Positions 17,544-27,892 are shown, counted from the first letter of the stretch. The stretch is DNA of 64,000 nt from Chloroflexia bacterium SDU3-3 (GCA_009268125.1 WBOU01000009.1:62001-126000), one strand, 5' to 3'. Notes: generated by a model not told the origin, from the letters alone. A program made the numbers and translations.

Positions 17544-18672
17544 CGAGTTCGTCTCCTGCACTGCGAGAAACCATATGTCGAGAGATATTCAGCAGGATGC
17601 CCGCAGCGACCATACTCATAACCAGCGATGAGCTACCGTAGCTCACGAATGGCAGCGTCAGACCCGTGAACGGGATCAGGGTTGTCACCACCGCGATGTT
17701 GATAAAGGCCTGAAACACCAGCCAGGATGTGAGGCCCACGGCCAGCAGCGCGGCGAACGGGTCGGGCGCGCGCCCGGCCACGCGGAAGCCGCGATAGGCC
17801 AGCAGCACAAAGCAGCCGATCACAAACAGCGTGCCCACCAGCCCCAGCTCCTCGCCGACCACCGCGAAAATCGCATCGGTGTGCGACTGCGGCAGCCACA
17901 GAAACTTCTGGCGGCCCTGGCCCAGGCCCACGCCGAAGAAGCCGCCGCTGCCCAGCGCGTAGAGCGCGTGGGCGGGCTGGTAGCCAGCGCCCCAGTAGTA
18001 GTCCCACGGGCCATTCAGCCACACCGCGATGCGCTCTTGGCGGAACGCGGCCACCTGCACCATGCCCAGGAAGGCCAGCCCAGCCACCGCGCCCGCGCCC
18101 ACCAGATGCAGCAGGTTGGCACCGGCGGCGAAGAACACCGCCACACCGATCACCGCCAGCACGATCGTGGTGCCCAGGTCGTGCTCCAGCATCACCAGGC
18201 CGCACACCACGCCCATCACGATAGCGAAGGGGATGAGGCCGTAGGTCACATTGCCAATCTTCGCGCCGCGCCGCGAGAGCCAGTCGGCGAAGTAGACGAT
18301 CATGGCCAGCTTGGCGATCTCCGAGGGCTGGACGCTCAGCGGGCCGACCCGGATCCAGCTGATCGAGCCATTCACGGTGGTCATCGACCTGGGCAGCACT
18401 AGCACCAGCACCAGCAGGCCCAAGGCCCCGGCCATCAGGTGCACCGAGTACTTGCGCCAGAAGCGGTAGTCGATGCGCTGCGCCACCAGCATGGCCACGC
18501 CGCCGATCACCGCCCCGGTGATCTGGCGCAGGATGTAGTACATCTGGTAGCCCTTGGTCTGCATGGCATCCATGAAGGAGGCTGAGTAGACCATCACCAG
18601 GCCCAGCGGGATGAGCATGCCCACCGCGACCAGAATCAGGTAGTCGGGCTTGCGCCGCGTCGTGTCAAGCAT
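17350..18672 (-). CDS. ftsW: Lipid II polymerase FtsW (SEDS family)
   Basis: 440 residues, ten predicted transmembrane helices. SEDS hallmarks include VGPLSVQPSEIAKLAMIVY, LEHDLGTTIV, QSHTDAIFAVVGEELGLVG and GLTLPFVSYGSSSL. FtsW polymerises lipid II with its partner class b PBP (ftsI here). The predicted start is ATG 18672 (or the adjacent ATG 18675); the ribosome-binding site is weak. After the last helix (GILLNISRHMVSR) the frame continues for ~65 Arg/Pro/Ala-rich residues that overlap murG by 194 nt, an unusually long overlap. Confidence 0.93.
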   Translation of the reverse strand: MLDTTRRKPDYLILVAVGMLIPLGLVMVYSASFMDAMQTKGYQMYYILRQITGAVIGGVAMLVAQRIDYRFWRKYSVHLMAGALGLLVLVLVLPRSMTTVNGSISWIRVGPLSVQPSEIAKLAMIVYFADWLSRRGAKIGNVTYGLIPFAIVMGVVCGLVMLEHDLGTTIVLAVIGVAVFFAAGANLLHLVGAGAVAGLAFLGMVQVAAFRQERIAVWLNGPWDYYWGAGYQPAHALYALGSGGFFGVGLGQGRQKFLWLPQSHTDAIFAVVGEELGLVGTLFVIGCFVLLAYRGFRVAGRAPDPFAALLAVGLTSWLVFQAFINIAVVTTLIPFTGLTLPFVSYGSSSLVMSMVAAGILLNISRHMVSRSAGDELDGIPIVRRTSESLANTVAVWWRDRGARLPSPGGRRGPARASARPAARPRVAQRAAQPSRRDRTP

Positions 18673-18716
18673 CATAGGCGTCCACCACCAGCAGAGAAAA
18701 GGCCGACCCCGCGCCG

Positions 18717-19538
18717 CTAGGGCACGGCCAGGATCGGCGGGTTGATAGCAAAGCCGACCAGCGCGGCCAGCAGCAGAGCCACGGCCAGCGCCCCCGGCCA
18801 GCCGAAGGGCAGAAAGCGCCGGACCACAGCCGGCGGGTAGGTTCGCTCGTCGATCGCGTAGCGCGGGGCCAGCAGCACGCCCAGCACGCCGCCGCACACC
18901 AGGCCGCCCACGTGGGCGTAGTTATCGATCCCGCCGCCGCTCAGCCCGATGAACAGGTTGAGCATGATCACCGTAACGAGGCTGCCCAGCTGCTGCTTGG
19001 CCATCTCGCCCAGCGTCTCGCGCGAGACGTAGAAAAAGCCCGCCAGCGCGCCCACCAGGCCGAAGATCGCGCCCGACGCGCCTACCGAGAGGTTAGGCGA
19101 GAAGGCGTAGGACGCCACGCTGCCCGCAAGGCCGGTGATGAAATAGATGGCCAGAAAGCGCGCGGTGCCAAAGAAGCGCTCGACCGCTGGGCCGACGGCA
19201 AACAGCGAGTAGCCGTTGAACATGATGTGCAGCAGACTGGCGTGCAAAAACATCGCCGAGATCAGCCGCCAGTACTCGCCGCTGGAGATCGCGGGGTTCC
19301 ATTTCGCGCCCAGATAGTACACGGTGAGGTTATCTGGCGTAAGATTCTTTGCCACAACAACCTCAAGCACATACATCGCGATGATCAGGCCCAGCAGCAC
19401 CTTCCAGGCCCACGCGCCGAACAGCGGCAGGCTCAGGCGCACCATCTGGGGCTGGCCCGGCAGCGGCTGGGCCTCGCCGATTAGCGCGTCGTCGGGCGTA
19501 TCGGGGCGCTCGCGCCACTGGTTTGGTTCGTTGCTCAT
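18717..19538 (-). CDS. Rhomboid family intramembrane serine protease
   Basis: 273 residues. Rhomboid motifs are clear: MFLHASLLHIMFNGYSLFAVG (HxxxN region), VGASGAIFGLVGALAG with the catalytic Ser of GxSG, and NYAHVGGLVCGGVLG with the catalytic His. Six to seven hydrophobic segments fit a GlpG-like fold. It cleaves transmembrane substrates; targets are unknown. It sits inside the dcw cluster between murD and ftsW, which is not a standard dcw position. The start at 19538 uses GGAG 7 nt upstream. Confidence 0.92.
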   Translation of the reverse strand: MSNEPNQWRERPDTPDDALIGEAQPLPGQPQMVRLSLPLFGAWAWKVLLGLIIAMYVLEVVVAKNLTPDNLTVYYLGAKWNPAISSGEYWRLISAMFLHASLLHIMFNGYSLFAVGPAVERFFGTARFLAIYFITGLAGSVASYAFSPNLSVGASGAIFGLVGALAGFFYVSRETLGEMAKQQLGSLVTVIMLNLFIGLSGGGIDNYAHVGGLVCGGVLGVLLAPRYAIDERTYPPAVVRRFLPFGWPGALAVALLLAALVGFAINPPILAVP

Positions 19539-19572
19539 CGTCATTCTCCAGGGCCGAGCGCCGCGCCCCGAC

Positions 19573-20994
19573 CTACAGCTCGTGCACCAGCCGCCGGAAC
19601 TCCTCGCCACGGTGGAACTCGTTGCGGAACATGCCGAAGCTGGCGCAGCCGGGCGAGAGCAGCACCACATCGCCGGGAGCCGCGAGGGCATGCGCCGCCG
19701 CCACCGCCTCGGCGAAGCTGGCGTGCGGCCCGCTCACCAGGTCGGCCAGGGGACGGCCAGGGTGGGCCTGCTGCCACTCGGCCTCGATTGCGGCCAGCAG
19801 CTTGGGCGTCGCGGTGCCCTCCAGCAGCACCACCGCCTTGGCCCGCGCCACGATCTCGCGGGCCAGCCCGCCCAGGTCGAGCCGCTTGTCCGACCCGCCG
19901 CAGATCTGCACGATCGGCTGGGCGAAGCTGCGCAGCGCCGCCACCGCCGCCTCGGGCACGGTGGCAGCCGTATCGTTGATGTAGCGCACCCCGCCCAGGT
20001 CGCGCACGTGCTCCAGCCGGTGCTCCACGCCAGTGAAGCTGGCCAGCACCGCGCGGATGTGCTCGGGGCGCACCCCAAAGGCCAGAGCCAGCGCGCTGGC
20101 GGCGGCGGCGTTGGCCAGGTTGTGCGCGCCGATGATGGCCACCTCATCCAGCGGGCAGATCTGCAGGGGCGCGGCATCTGCCGCGTGCCACCACAGGCCG
20201 CTGGGGCCATAGGCCATGTGCGGCAGCGCCGCGCCCGCGCCCTCGGGCGCGAACCAGACCACCGCGCCGGGCGCATCGGCGGCCCAGGCCGCCACCACCG
20301 GGTCGGCGGCGTTCAGCACCACTGTACCCGCCGCGCCCTGGTGCAGAAACACCTGGCGCTTGGCCTCGCCATACGACTCCATCGTCGCGTAGCGATCCAG
20401 GTGGTCGGGCGAGAGGTTGGTGACGCAGGCCAGCTGCGGGCTTAGCCCGGCCTCGCCCAGGTTCTCCAGCGCGAACGAGGACAGCTCCAGCACCACCGGC
20501 GTGCCCGGCCCGATCTTGGGCAGCTGCTCCAGCGCCGAGATGCGCAGGTTGCCCGCCACCACAGTCTCGGGGATCTGCGCGCGCAGCATGGCCGCGACCA
20601 GGCTCGTGGTGGTGGTCTTGCCCTTGGTACCGGTGATGCCCAGGATCGGCCCCTGGCACAGCCGGAAGAACAGCGTCATCTCGGTCTCGATCTGCGCGCC
20701 GTGCTCGCGCCCGATCTGCAGGAAGCGCGAGCTGGCGGGCACGCCGGGGTTCTTGATGATCAGCTGGGCGCTGGCGAAATCTTCCTCGCGGTGCTCGCCC
20801 AGCACATAGCGCACGGGCAGGCCAGCCATCGCATCCAGCGAGCTGCGCAGCGCCTCGGCGTCGCGCAGGTCGGTCACGGTCACGTCCGCACCCTGAGCAA
20901 CAAGGAAGCGGGCTACCCCCAGCCCGCCGCCGTGGACTCCCAGGCCCATCACCAGGGCGCGGGTGCCGTGTAGATGTATTCGCGTATCTGTCAT
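19573..20994 (-). CDS. murD: UDP-N-acetylmuramoyl-L-alanine--D-glutamate ligase
   Basis: 473 residues. [22 protein letters not shown] is the N-terminal nucleotide motif, [17 protein letters not shown] the P-loop, [12 protein letters not shown] and [13 protein letters not shown] the catalytic region, and [14 protein letters not shown] plus [12 protein letters not shown] the C-domain signatures. It adds D-Glu to UDP-MurNAc-L-Ala. The start is ATG 20994 with GAGGA 4-5 nt upstream. It follows mraY by 29 nt. Confidence 0.96.
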   Translation of the reverse strand: MTDTRIHLHGTRALVMGLGVHGGGLGVARFLVAQGADVTVTDLRDAEALRSSLDAMAGLPVRYVLGEHREEDFASAQLIIKNPGVPASSRFLQIGREHGAQIETEMTLFFRLCQGPILGITGTKGKTTTTSLVAAMLRAQIPETVVAGNLRISALEQLPKIGPGTPVVLELSSFALENLGEAGLSPQLACVTNLSPDHLDRYATMESYGEAKRQVFLHQGAAGTVVLNAADPVVAAWAADAPGAVVWFAPEGAGAALPHMAYGPSGLWWHAADAAPLQICPLDEVAIIGAHNLANAAAASALALAFGVRPEHIRAVLASFTGVEHRLEHVRDLGGVRYINDTAATVPEAAVAALRSFAQPIVQICGGSDKRLDLGGLAREIVARAKAVVLLEGTATPKLLAAIEAEWQQAHPGRPLADLVSGPHASFAEAVAAAHALAAPGDVVLLSPGCASFGMFRNEFHRGEEFRRLVHEL

Positions 20995-21023
20995 ATTCCT
21001 CGCGCAGCGCGCTACGCTGCGGC

Positions 21024-22136
21024 CTATGGGCCAGAGACCACCGCAGGCACCGCCTCGGATGCCCGCTCGGCGGGATTCGGGGAGATCGTCGCATCGGCGC
21101 TGATCGCCAGCGACATGCCGATCAGCGCGGCCACCATGCCCACCAGCACAAACCGCTGCATCACCTGGGTCTCGCTCCAGCCCAGCAGCTCGAAGTGGTT
21201 GTGCAGCGGCGACATCTTGAACACGCGCCGACCCTCGCCATACTTGTGCTTGGTGTACTTGAAATAGCCGACCTGGATCATCACCGAGAGCGCCTCGGCC
21301 ACAAATACCGCGCCCACCACCGGCAGCAGCAGCCACTGCTGCGACTGGAGCGCGATCACCGCCAGCACCGCGCCCAGCGAGAGCGAGCCAAGATCGCCCA
21401 TAAACACCTGGGCCGGGTAGGCGTTGTACCAGAGGAACGCGGCGCACGCGCCCACCAGCGTGAAGCTGAAGGCCATCAGGTTGGTGAACTCGCCGTTCAG
21501 CAGCGTGATCACGCCGTAGGCCGCGAACGCGATCGTCAGATTCCAGCCCGCCAGGCTGTCCAGGCCGTCGGTCAGGTTCACCGCATTGCTAAAGAACACG
21601 ATGATCAGGGTGGAAAACGGAATAAACCACAGCCCGATGTCGATCGGCGCGGCGATGAAGGGGATGCGCACAAAGCCGTAGTTCGCCAGGCCGTAGGGCT
21701 TGGGCAGGTACAGCACCAGGCTGGCCCCGAGCGCGATCAGCAGCATCAGCGCCATCTTGGTGCGCGGCGTGAAGCCGTAGGTCTTCGACTTGGTGCCCAC
21801 CAGCGACAGATAGTCGTCGATCGCACCGAGCGCGGCGAAGGCCACCAGCACGCCCAGCGGCAGCAGCACCGACCAGCGGTCGACCAAGTTGAAGATCAGC
21901 GTCAGGACAACCACCGGCGAGATGATGATGATCCCACCCATGGTGAGGGTGCCGGTCTTCACCATATGGCTCTGCGGGCCTTCCAGCCGGATCTGCTTGC
22001 CGATCCGCTTGGCGCGCAGCAGCCGCAGCCAGTACACGCCGCCCACCAGCGTCAGCACAAACGAGGCTGCCGCTAGCAGCAGCGCTCGCGAGACATCGGG
22101 CACTTGGATGGCCACCCAGTAATTTTCAAATGGCAC
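21024..22136 (-). CDS. mraY: Phospho-N-acetylmuramoyl-pentapeptide-transferase MraY
   Basis: 370 residues, ten predicted helices. [24 protein letters not shown] (Asp-rich motif), [14 protein letters not shown] (catalytic Asp motif), [14 protein letters not shown] and [18 protein letters not shown] (HxH motif) are diagnostic. It makes lipid I on undecaprenyl phosphate. The start is a GTG at 22136 preceded by GAGGAG, with no in-frame ATG nearby. The C-terminal ~20 residues after the last helix are an extra Ala/Pro tail. Confidence 0.96.
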   Translation of the reverse strand: MPFENYWVAIQVPDVSRALLLAAASFVLTLVGGVYWLRLLRAKRIGKQIRLEGPQSHMVKTGTLTMGGIIIISPVVVLTLIFNLVDRWSVLLPLGVLVAFAALGAIDDYLSLVGTKSKTYGFTPRTKMALMLLIALGASLVLYLPKPYGLANYGFVRIPFIAAPIDIGLWFIPFSTLIIVFFSNAVNLTDGLDSLAGWNLTIAFAAYGVITLLNGEFTNLMAFSFTLVGACAAFLWYNAYPAQVFMGDLGSLSLGAVLAVIALQSQQWLLLPVVGAVFVAEALSVMIQVGYFKYTKHKYGEGRRVFKMSPLHNHFELLGWSETQVMQRFVLVGMVAALIGMSLAISADATISPNPAERASEAVPAVVSGP

Positions 22137-22204
22137 GCGGGGTTCTCCTCAGAACGAGCACAGGTTGGTGCGGCGCACGCCGTGGTGCGTGGCCTCGGGC
22201 CAGC

Positions 22205-23668
22205 CTACGCGCTAGGGCGGGCTGGCACCTGAAGCGCCGCGACCACCTGCTCCATTTCTACGCTACGCGAAGCTTTGATCAGCACATAGTCGCCAGCCTG
22301 CAGGAGCGTCCGCAGCAGCTCGGTCGCCTCGGCGTTCGAGCCAAGAGTCCAGACCCGATCGTTGGGCATGCCATAGGCCAGCGCCTCCTCGGCGATCCAG
22401 CGCGCGCGCTGGCCCACCGCGATCAGCAGCTGCGCCACATCGGCCGCCCGCCGCCCCACCACCCGGTGCGACTCCTCCTCCACCGGGCCAAGCTCCATCA
22501 TGTCGCCCAGCACCGCGATCCGCCGCCCTTCCAGATCGGCCAGCAGGTTGAGCGCGGCCAGCGACGAGACCGGCGAGGCGTTGTAGGTATCATCGATCAG
22601 GGTCGAGCCGTTGACGCCGGGCACGGCCAGCAGCCGCAGCTGGGCGCTCTGATCGCGCAGGCCATCGATGATCGCGTCCCAGCCCAGGCCCAGCAGGATG
22701 CCAGCGGCGGCGGCGGCCAGCGCGGTGTGCACGCTGTGGCGACCCAGCAGCGGCAGCTTTAGCGTCACCGCCTCGCCCGCGTGGTGGGCGCGGAAGCTGA
22801 TGCCCTCAAGCCCTCGGCTCACCACCTCGTCGGCCCAGATATCGGCGGCGGGGTCCAGCCCGTAGGTGAACACCCGCGCCGTGGTGAGCGCGGCCATGGC
22901 GCGCACCCGCTCGTCGTCGTAGTTCAGGATGGCGATGCCATCGGGCGGCAGCGCCTGCACCAGCTCGCTCTTGGCCTGGGCCACCACGTCGATGTTCTGC
23001 ATGCGCCCCATGTGCGAGGGGCCGACATTGGTGACGATGCCGATCTTGGGCCTGGCGATCACGGCGAGGTGCGTCAGGTCGCCCGGGCCGTAGATGCCCA
23101 TCTCAAGCACGGCCACCTCGTGGCTGGCGTCGAGCTGCATCAGCACCAACGGCATGGTGGCCTCGCTATTATAGCTTCTCGGGTTTTTTAATGTGCGGTA
23201 TTTGCGCTGCAGAACTGCGGCCACCACCTCTTTGGTGGATGTCTTGCCGACGCTCCCAGTGATGCCGATTAGCGTGGGGGTAAACAAGCTGCGGTGGTAG
23301 GATGCCAGCCGCTGCAGCGCGGCCAGCGGGTCATCCACCGCCACCAGCAGCGGCTCGCCCGGCTGGGCGGCATCCAGGCCCTGGCCATCGGGCGTGATCA
23401 CGGCGTGGGGGAAGCTGAGGCCGAGCGCCGCCACCTTCTGCCGATCCACCAGCGCGGCCAACGCGCCGCTGCGGATGGCCTGCCCGACAAACTGATGGCC
23501 ATCGACCCGCTCGCCCGCCAGGGCCACAAACAGCGCGCCCTGGCCCGCCAGCCGCGAGTCGATGGCGATATCGCCAAATTGCACCTGCTGAAGCGCGGGC
23601 GGGATGCTCGGCGTCACCCGCTGGTCCGCATCCTGTATCCCGGTCAGCAATTCCGAAAGATCAAACAC
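22205..23668 (-). CDS. murF: UDP-N-acetylmuramoyl-tripeptide--D-alanyl-D-alanine ligase
   Basis: 487 residues. IGITGSVGKTSTKEVVAAVL is the P-loop, YNSEATMPLVLMQL and VLEMGIYGPGDLTHLAVIARP the MurF-specific region, VTNVGPSHMGRM the catalytic His region, and LIDDTYNASPVSSLAALNLL the C-domain signature. It joins D-Ala-D-Ala to the UDP-MurNAc tripeptide. The start is a GTG at 23668 with GGAGGG 6 nt upstream. murE, which usually lies immediately upstream in dcw clusters, is missing. Confidence 0.95.
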   Translation of the reverse strand: MFDLSELLTGIQDADQRVTPSIPPALQQVQFGDIAIDSRLAGQGALFVALAGERVDGHQFVGQAIRSGALAALVDRQKVAALGLSFPHAVITPDGQGLDAAQPGEPLLVAVDDPLAALQRLASYHRSLFTPTLIGITGSVGKTSTKEVVAAVLQRKYRTLKNPRSYNSEATMPLVLMQLDASHEVAVLEMGIYGPGDLTHLAVIARPKIGIVTNVGPSHMGRMQNIDVVAQAKSELVQALPPDGIAILNYDDERVRAMAALTTARVFTYGLDPAADIWADEVVSRGLEGISFRAHHAGEAVTLKLPLLGRHSVHTALAAAAAGILLGLGWDAIIDGLRDQSAQLRLLAVPGVNGSTLIDDTYNASPVSSLAALNLLADLEGRRIAVLGDMMELGPVEEESHRVVGRRAADVAQLLIAVGQRARWIAEEALAYGMPNDRVWTLGSNAEATELLRTLLQAGDYVLIKASRSVEMEQVVAALQVPARPSA

Positions 23669-23739
23669 CGCAGCCCTCCATCATGCATTCCCAAGAGATG
23701 CGGCGGCATTGTAGCATATGTTCCAGGGCCATATGGTAG

Positions 23740-25581
23740 CTAGGGCTGCGCGCTGGCGCTCACCTGGGTGACATACGGCTCCTGCCCAGGGCTGACCAGC
23801 GCCATGTCGGGGGCCAGCCGGTCGTAGCGCATCAGCTGCTCGACCACACGCTGGTACACCGGGATGGAGGACTGCAGGCCCCACTGGTCTTTCTGGGGCC
23901 GGTCGATCTTCACCAGGATGGCGTAGCGCGCATCCTCGGCGGGCGCGAAGCCCAGCACCGAGCCGATCACGTATGGCTCGTAGCTACCGTTGCCGTCGGG
24001 GATGGACGCGGTGCCAGTCTTGGCCCCCACCTGGAAGCCCGGCACCAGCCACTGATCGGAGTAGTCGCCCGTGCGCGGCCCCCACACCACCTTGGCGTAG
24101 GAGTTGGCGTTGTTCACCAGCATGCGCCGCACCGTCCAGGCCACGTCGGCGGCGATCGGCTGGCCTACCACCTGGGGCTTGGTGGACTCGCACACCTCGC
24201 CCTTGCACTTCTTCTCGATCAGGTAGGGCTTCATCATCGTGCCGCCGTTGGCGATCGCGCCAGCCATGCGCACCATCTGGATGGGCGTGACCGCGATGCC
24301 CTGGCCGTAGGCGTTGGTGTCCAGCTGGATGGGCGACCACGACTCGCTGGTGTAGTCGGGCACGATCCCCGCGCTCTCGCCCGCGATCTCGATCCCGGTG
24401 GGCTGGCCGAAGCCATACGCGTGCACAAATTTGTAGAAGGTCTCCGGCCCCTCTAGCTCGGCAAACTGCAGCGCGGCCACGTTGCTGGAGTAGTAGAGCA
24501 TCTGGCCCACATTGATCGGGCCGTGGCCGCCGCCGTTGTAGTTCGAAAGCGTGGTGCCGTAGCGCCCGATCACGCCGGGGTCATCGACTAGCGTGTCGGC
24601 GGTGAAAGCCTTGCTCTGCAGGCCCGACGAGGCTGTAACCATCTTGAAGGTCGAGCCTGGCTCGTAGGTGTCGGTTACGGCGGGGCTGCGCGAGTAGAGC
24701 TGCTCGTCGAAGTCGCTATACCTGTTGGGGTCGTAGCTGGGGTAGGTGGCCAGGCCGCGGATGGCCCCGGTCTTGGGGTCCATCACGATCACGGTGCCGC
24801 CGGTGGCGCTCTGCTCATCCACCGCCTTCTTGATCTCATCCTCGATCACATGCTGCACCAGCGGGTCGATCGTCAGCTGCAGGTCGAAGCCGTCGCTGGC
24901 CGGGTTGGTCTCAGGCGGGTTCAGCCAGATCGGGTTGTTGCCCGCATCCCACTCGGCCTTGAGCGTGCCGGTGATGCCCTTCAGCTCGGTGTCGAAGTAG
25001 GCCTCCACCCCGCTGATGCCCACGCCCTCGTAGTTGACCGCGCCGATCACCTGGGCGGCGTACTGGCCCTGCGGGTAGACGCGCTTCGGCTCGGGCTGCA
25101 GCACCAGCGCCGACTCCCAGCCGTTGTCCTCGATCAGCTTCTGCACGGTCTTGGCGGCCTCGGGGGTGAGCCAGCGCGCCAGCCGATGGTAGCGGTCTTT
25201 GTCGCCCAGCAGGCTCTGCAGCTTGTCGGCGGGCTGGCCGATCGCCGCCGAGAGCAGCAGGGCCATGGGGGCCACATCATCCTGCGCGATCTGGCGGGTG
25301 TCGGCGTAGAGGCTCTCGCGGTCCACATCCATCGCCAGGGTGTTGCCCTTGCTGTCGCGGATGATGCCGCGCTGGGGCTGGAGCGTGATCGTGCGGTCGA
25401 TCTCGCTGCGGGCGGCCTGGGCCAGCTCGGCGTGCTGCAGCAGCTGCACGTCGGCCAGGCGCACGCCAGTGCGCAGCGTGAGCAGCAGCACCACCAGCAA
25501 AATGGCATTGATGCGCCAGCGGCTGATGGTGATGGGGCGGGCGGGCGAGGTGGTTGGGTTCTTTGTGGTGTTTGTGGCCAT
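23740..25581 (-). CDS. ftsI: Class b penicillin-binding protein (FtsI/PBP2-type transpeptidase)
   Basis: 613 residues. One N-terminal transmembrane segment (INAILLVVLLLTLRTGVRL), a dimerisation domain beginning RGIIRDSKGNTLAMD, then a transpeptidase domain with EPGSTFKMV (SxxK, active Ser), YYSSNVAALQ (SxN) and VGAKTGTASIP (KTG). It cross-links septal peptidoglycan with FtsW. The position between ftsL and murF supports FtsI rather than an elongation PBP. The ribosome-binding site is weak. Confidence 0.94.
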   Translation of the reverse strand: MATNTTKNPTTSPARPITISRWRINAILLVVLLLTLRTGVRLADVQLLQHAELAQAARSEIDRTITLQPQRGIIRDSKGNTLAMDVDRESLYADTRQIAQDDVAPMALLLSAAIGQPADKLQSLLGDKDRYHRLARWLTPEAAKTVQKLIEDNGWESALVLQPEPKRVYPQGQYAAQVIGAVNYEGVGISGVEAYFDTELKGITGTLKAEWDAGNNPIWLNPPETNPASDGFDLQLTIDPLVQHVIEDEIKKAVDEQSATGGTVIVMDPKTGAIRGLATYPSYDPNRYSDFDEQLYSRSPAVTDTYEPGSTFKMVTASSGLQSKAFTADTLVDDPGVIGRYGTTLSNYNGGGHGPINVGQMLYYSSNVAALQFAELEGPETFYKFVHAYGFGQPTGIEIAGESAGIVPDYTSESWSPIQLDTNAYGQGIAVTPIQMVRMAGAIANGGTMMKPYLIEKKCKGEVCESTKPQVVGQPIAADVAWTVRRMLVNNANSYAKVVWGPRTGDYSDQWLVPGFQVGAKTGTASIPDGNGSYEPYVIGSVLGFAPAEDARYAILVKIDRPQKDQWGLQSSIPVYQRVVEQLMRYDRLAPDMALVSPGQEPYVTQVSASAQP

Positions 25582-25620
25582 AGATACCAGCGCGCGGCAG
25601 CCGGGGCTACCGCGCAGATG

Positions 25621-26040
25621 TTATGGTGTCGGCGTCGGGGTTGGCTCGGTGCTGCTGGGGGCGGGGGTGGCAGCGGCGGGCAGCGCGGTCGGCGTCAGCG
25701 CGATGGTCATGTAGCGCACCTGGTCGGGGGTCATCGGGCGCAGCTTCAGGGCGTCGGCGCGCTGCTGCACGTTGGAGAGCGACTGGGCCTCGGCCAGCTG
25801 CAGCTCCAGCTGGCTCTGCTCGCGCAGCAGCTCGGTCTTGCGCGCGTCCAGACGCCCAAGCTCGTAGCCGCGCGTGGCCAGGGTGCCAGTCTGCGCCAAG
25901 AACAGCAGGCTCATCAGGGCGAGGATTACCGCCGCGAGGATGAGGTAGCGACCGCCATCAAGCTGCAGGTAGCGCGGCAGCTGCAGGCGGGTCGCCCGTG
26001 CCTCGGCTAGCGGGAAAGGTTTTCGCCAATTTATCGCCAT
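25621..26040 (-). CDS. ftsL: FtsL-like bitopic cell division protein
   Basis: 139 residues. A short cytoplasmic N-terminus, one transmembrane segment (YLILAAVILALMSLLFLAQ), then a coiled-coil stretch (ARKTELLREQSQLELQLAEAQSL) and a Pro/Thr-rich tail. This layout and the position between rsmH and ftsI match FtsL, which with DivIC/FtsQ activates FtsWI. Sequence conservation in FtsL is low, so the call rests on topology and context. The start at 26040 uses GGAGA 6 nt upstream. Confidence 0.8.
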   Translation of the reverse strand: MAINWRKPFPLAEARATRLQLPRYLQLDGGRYLILAAVILALMSLLFLAQTGTLATRGYELGRLDARKTELLREQSQLELQLAEAQSLSNVQQRADALKLRPMTPDQVRYMTIALTPTALPAAATPAPSSTEPTPTPTP

Positions 26041-26098
26041 AGGCGTCTCCGATGCGTGTTGTAGTATGGTGGGCGCTCGGCTGCCGCCCTGCGCCAGG

Positions 26099-27073
26099 CT
26101 AGATGCGCTCCACGATCCGGAGCTTTGCACTGCGGCTGCGCGCGTTGGAGCGCTGCTCGTCGTCGCTCGGAATGATCGGCTTAGTCTGCACCAGCCGCAG
26201 CAGCGGCTCGCGCTCCTCGTACCCGGCCTCGCGCTGGCCGATGGTGGGCCTGCCGCTCTCGGCGCGGAAGTACAGCTTCACGATCCGGTCTTCCAGCGAG
26301 TGGAAGGAGATGATCGCCAGCCGCCCGCCGGGCCGCAGCAGCGACACGGCCTGGGGCAGCGCGCGCTCCAGCTGCTCTAGCTCGCGGTTGACCGCGATCC
26401 GCAGCCCCTGGAAGGTCTTGGTGGCCGGGTGGATCTTGCCCTTGCGCCCGCCCAAGGCCCGCTCGACCAGCGACGCCAGGGCCAGCGTGGTCGCGATCGG
26501 CCCCGCGCGCCGCGCCTCCACCACCGCCCGCGCGATCCGCCGCGAGCCCGGCTCCTCGCCGTAGCGGTAGATCGTGTCGGCCAGCTCGGTCTCGGGCAGC
26601 TCGTTCACCAGATCCGCCGCCGTCGGCCCCTGGGTCGGGTCGAGCCGCATGTCCAGCGGCGCGTCGTGCATGAACGAGAAGCCGCGCTCGGGCGTGTCCA
26701 GCTGGTGCGACGAGACGCCCAGATCCAGCACGATCCCGTCCACATCGGTGAAGCCGTTGGCGCTGGCCAGCTCGGCCATCTGGCCGAAGTTGCCGTGCAC
26801 CAGCGTGGCCCGCTGGCTGTAGGGCCGCAGCCGCTGGGCCGCAGCCGCCAGCGCCGCCGGGTCGGCGTCAATGCCCATCAGCTGGCCATCCGGCGAGCTG
26901 GCAGCCAGCACCGCCAGGGCGTGCCCGCCGCCGCCCAGCGTGCCGTCGATGTACCGCCCGCCCGGGTGCGGCGCGATGCCTGCTATCACCTCGGACAGCA
27001 GCACGCTCATATGTCGAAACGGCGCTGGGGCTGCGCTCGCGGCCCCGCCAGACACCTGCTCGTTATCGCTCAT
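26099..27073 (-). CDS. rsmH: 16S rRNA (cytosine(1402)-N(4))-methyltransferase
   Basis: 324 residues. [19 protein letters not shown] opening, SAM motif [56 protein letters not shown] and [15 protein letters not shown] are all RsmH (MraW) signatures. It N4-methylates C1402 of 16S rRNA. It is second in the dcw cluster after mraZ, with AGGCGA about 7 nt before the ATG. Confidence 0.97.
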   Translation of the reverse strand: MSDNEQVSGGAASAAPAPFRHMSVLLSEVIAGIAPHPGGRYIDGTLGGGGHALAVLAASSPDGQLMGIDADPAALAAAAQRLRPYSQRATLVHGNFGQMAELASANGFTDVDGIVLDLGVSSHQLDTPERGFSFMHDAPLDMRLDPTQGPTAADLVNELPETELADTIYRYGEEPGSRRIARAVVEARRAGPIATTLALASLVERALGGRKGKIHPATKTFQGLRIAVNRELEQLERALPQAVSLLRPGGRLAIISFHSLEDRIVKLYFRAESGRPTIGQREAGYEEREPLLRLVQTKPIIPSDDEQRSNARSRSAKLRIVERI

Positions 27074-27160
27074 TCAGATCGCCTGCCGCTCTATTATGCC
27101 CCAGAGATTGCCGCTGGAATATTGCACATGCGTTACAATCTTTGTGGCCCGTACTATCGG

Positions 27161-27598
27161 CTACATCCCTAGCTCGGCCAGCTTGCCTGCGATCGCGCCG
27201 CCGTTGACATCCAGGCCATCCAGCACCTGCTGCCAGCGCTCGGCAGACCAGATCTCGAAGTGGGTGTGCATGCCTGCGATCACCGCCGTGTCCTTATCCT
27301 TCAGGCCAGCGTACTCGCGCAGGTTGGCCGGGATGTTGATCCGGCCCTGCTTGTCCAGCGGCATGTCGGAGGCGCCCGAGAACAGCAGGCGGCGCATGTC
27401 GCGCGCCTCGGCGCTGCCCAGCGACAGCCCGCTGACCTGGGCGGCCAGCCGCTCGAAGTAGGCGATCGGGAACGCCATCAGACAGTGCTCGAAGCCGCGC
27501 GTGACCACCAGGCCCTCGCCAAGCTGCTCGCGGAAGCGCGCCGGCACGGCCAGCCGCCCTTTGTCATCGATGGTGTGTGCGTATTCGCCAAGAAACAT
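27161..27598 (-). CDS. mraZ: Transcriptional regulator MraZ
   Basis: 145 residues comprising two AbrB-like SpoVT repeats: MFLGEYAHTIDDKGRLAVPARFRE at the start and FSGASDMPLDKQGRINIPANLREYA in the second half. MraZ oligomers bind direct TGGGN repeats and repress their own dcw operon. Such repeats lie at 27653-27683, immediately downstream of the promoter. It is the first gene of the cluster. Confidence 0.97.
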   Translation of the reverse strand: MFLGEYAHTIDDKGRLAVPARFREQLGEGLVVTRGFEHCLMAFPIAYFERLAAQVSGLSLGSAEARDMRRLLFSGASDMPLDKQGRINIPANLREYAGLKDKDTAVIAGMHTHFEIWSAERWQQVLDGLDVNGGAIAGKLAELGM

Positions 27599-27652
27599 CG
27601 CTTGACCGCCTCGAACATTCGTTCGCCACTGTTAAAGCGTTTTGCGGGAAAA

Positions 27653-27683
27653 TTCCCCACTTTGCCCCACTTTGCCCCACTTC
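27653..27683 (-). promoter_or_regulatory. MraZ-box operator (three TGGGG repeats)
   Basis: On the minus strand three TGGGG units are separated by 5-nt CAAAG spacers (10-bp period). This matches the known MraZ box layout TGGGN-N5-TGGGN-N5-TGGGN. They start about 8 nt downstream of the -10, overlapping the expected start site, so binding should repress the dcw operon. Confidence 0.85.
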
Positions 27684-27690
27684 GCGGCTC

Positions 27691-27719
27691 ATTATATACT
27701 AGCGGGGGCGACTTTTCAA
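27691..27719 (-). promoter_or_regulatory. dcw cluster promoter
   Basis: TTGAAA (27719-27714) and TATAAT (27696-27691) with a 17-bp spacer, about 95 bp upstream of the mraZ ATG. Confidence 0.85.
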
Positions 27720-27892
27720 CGAATTCTGATACCATCTTGGTCCTATATTAGCCGTTGCCTCGCTGGCTACGATGCATGGTCGGTGGCAATTCTCGGCTTC
27801 CCAATCACATATGCGCTCTTTTCTCGCCCACATGTTCCGAATAAAGATTTTGTGAAGCGCTGTCATCATTTTCACCCCACAGGAGGCCCACA

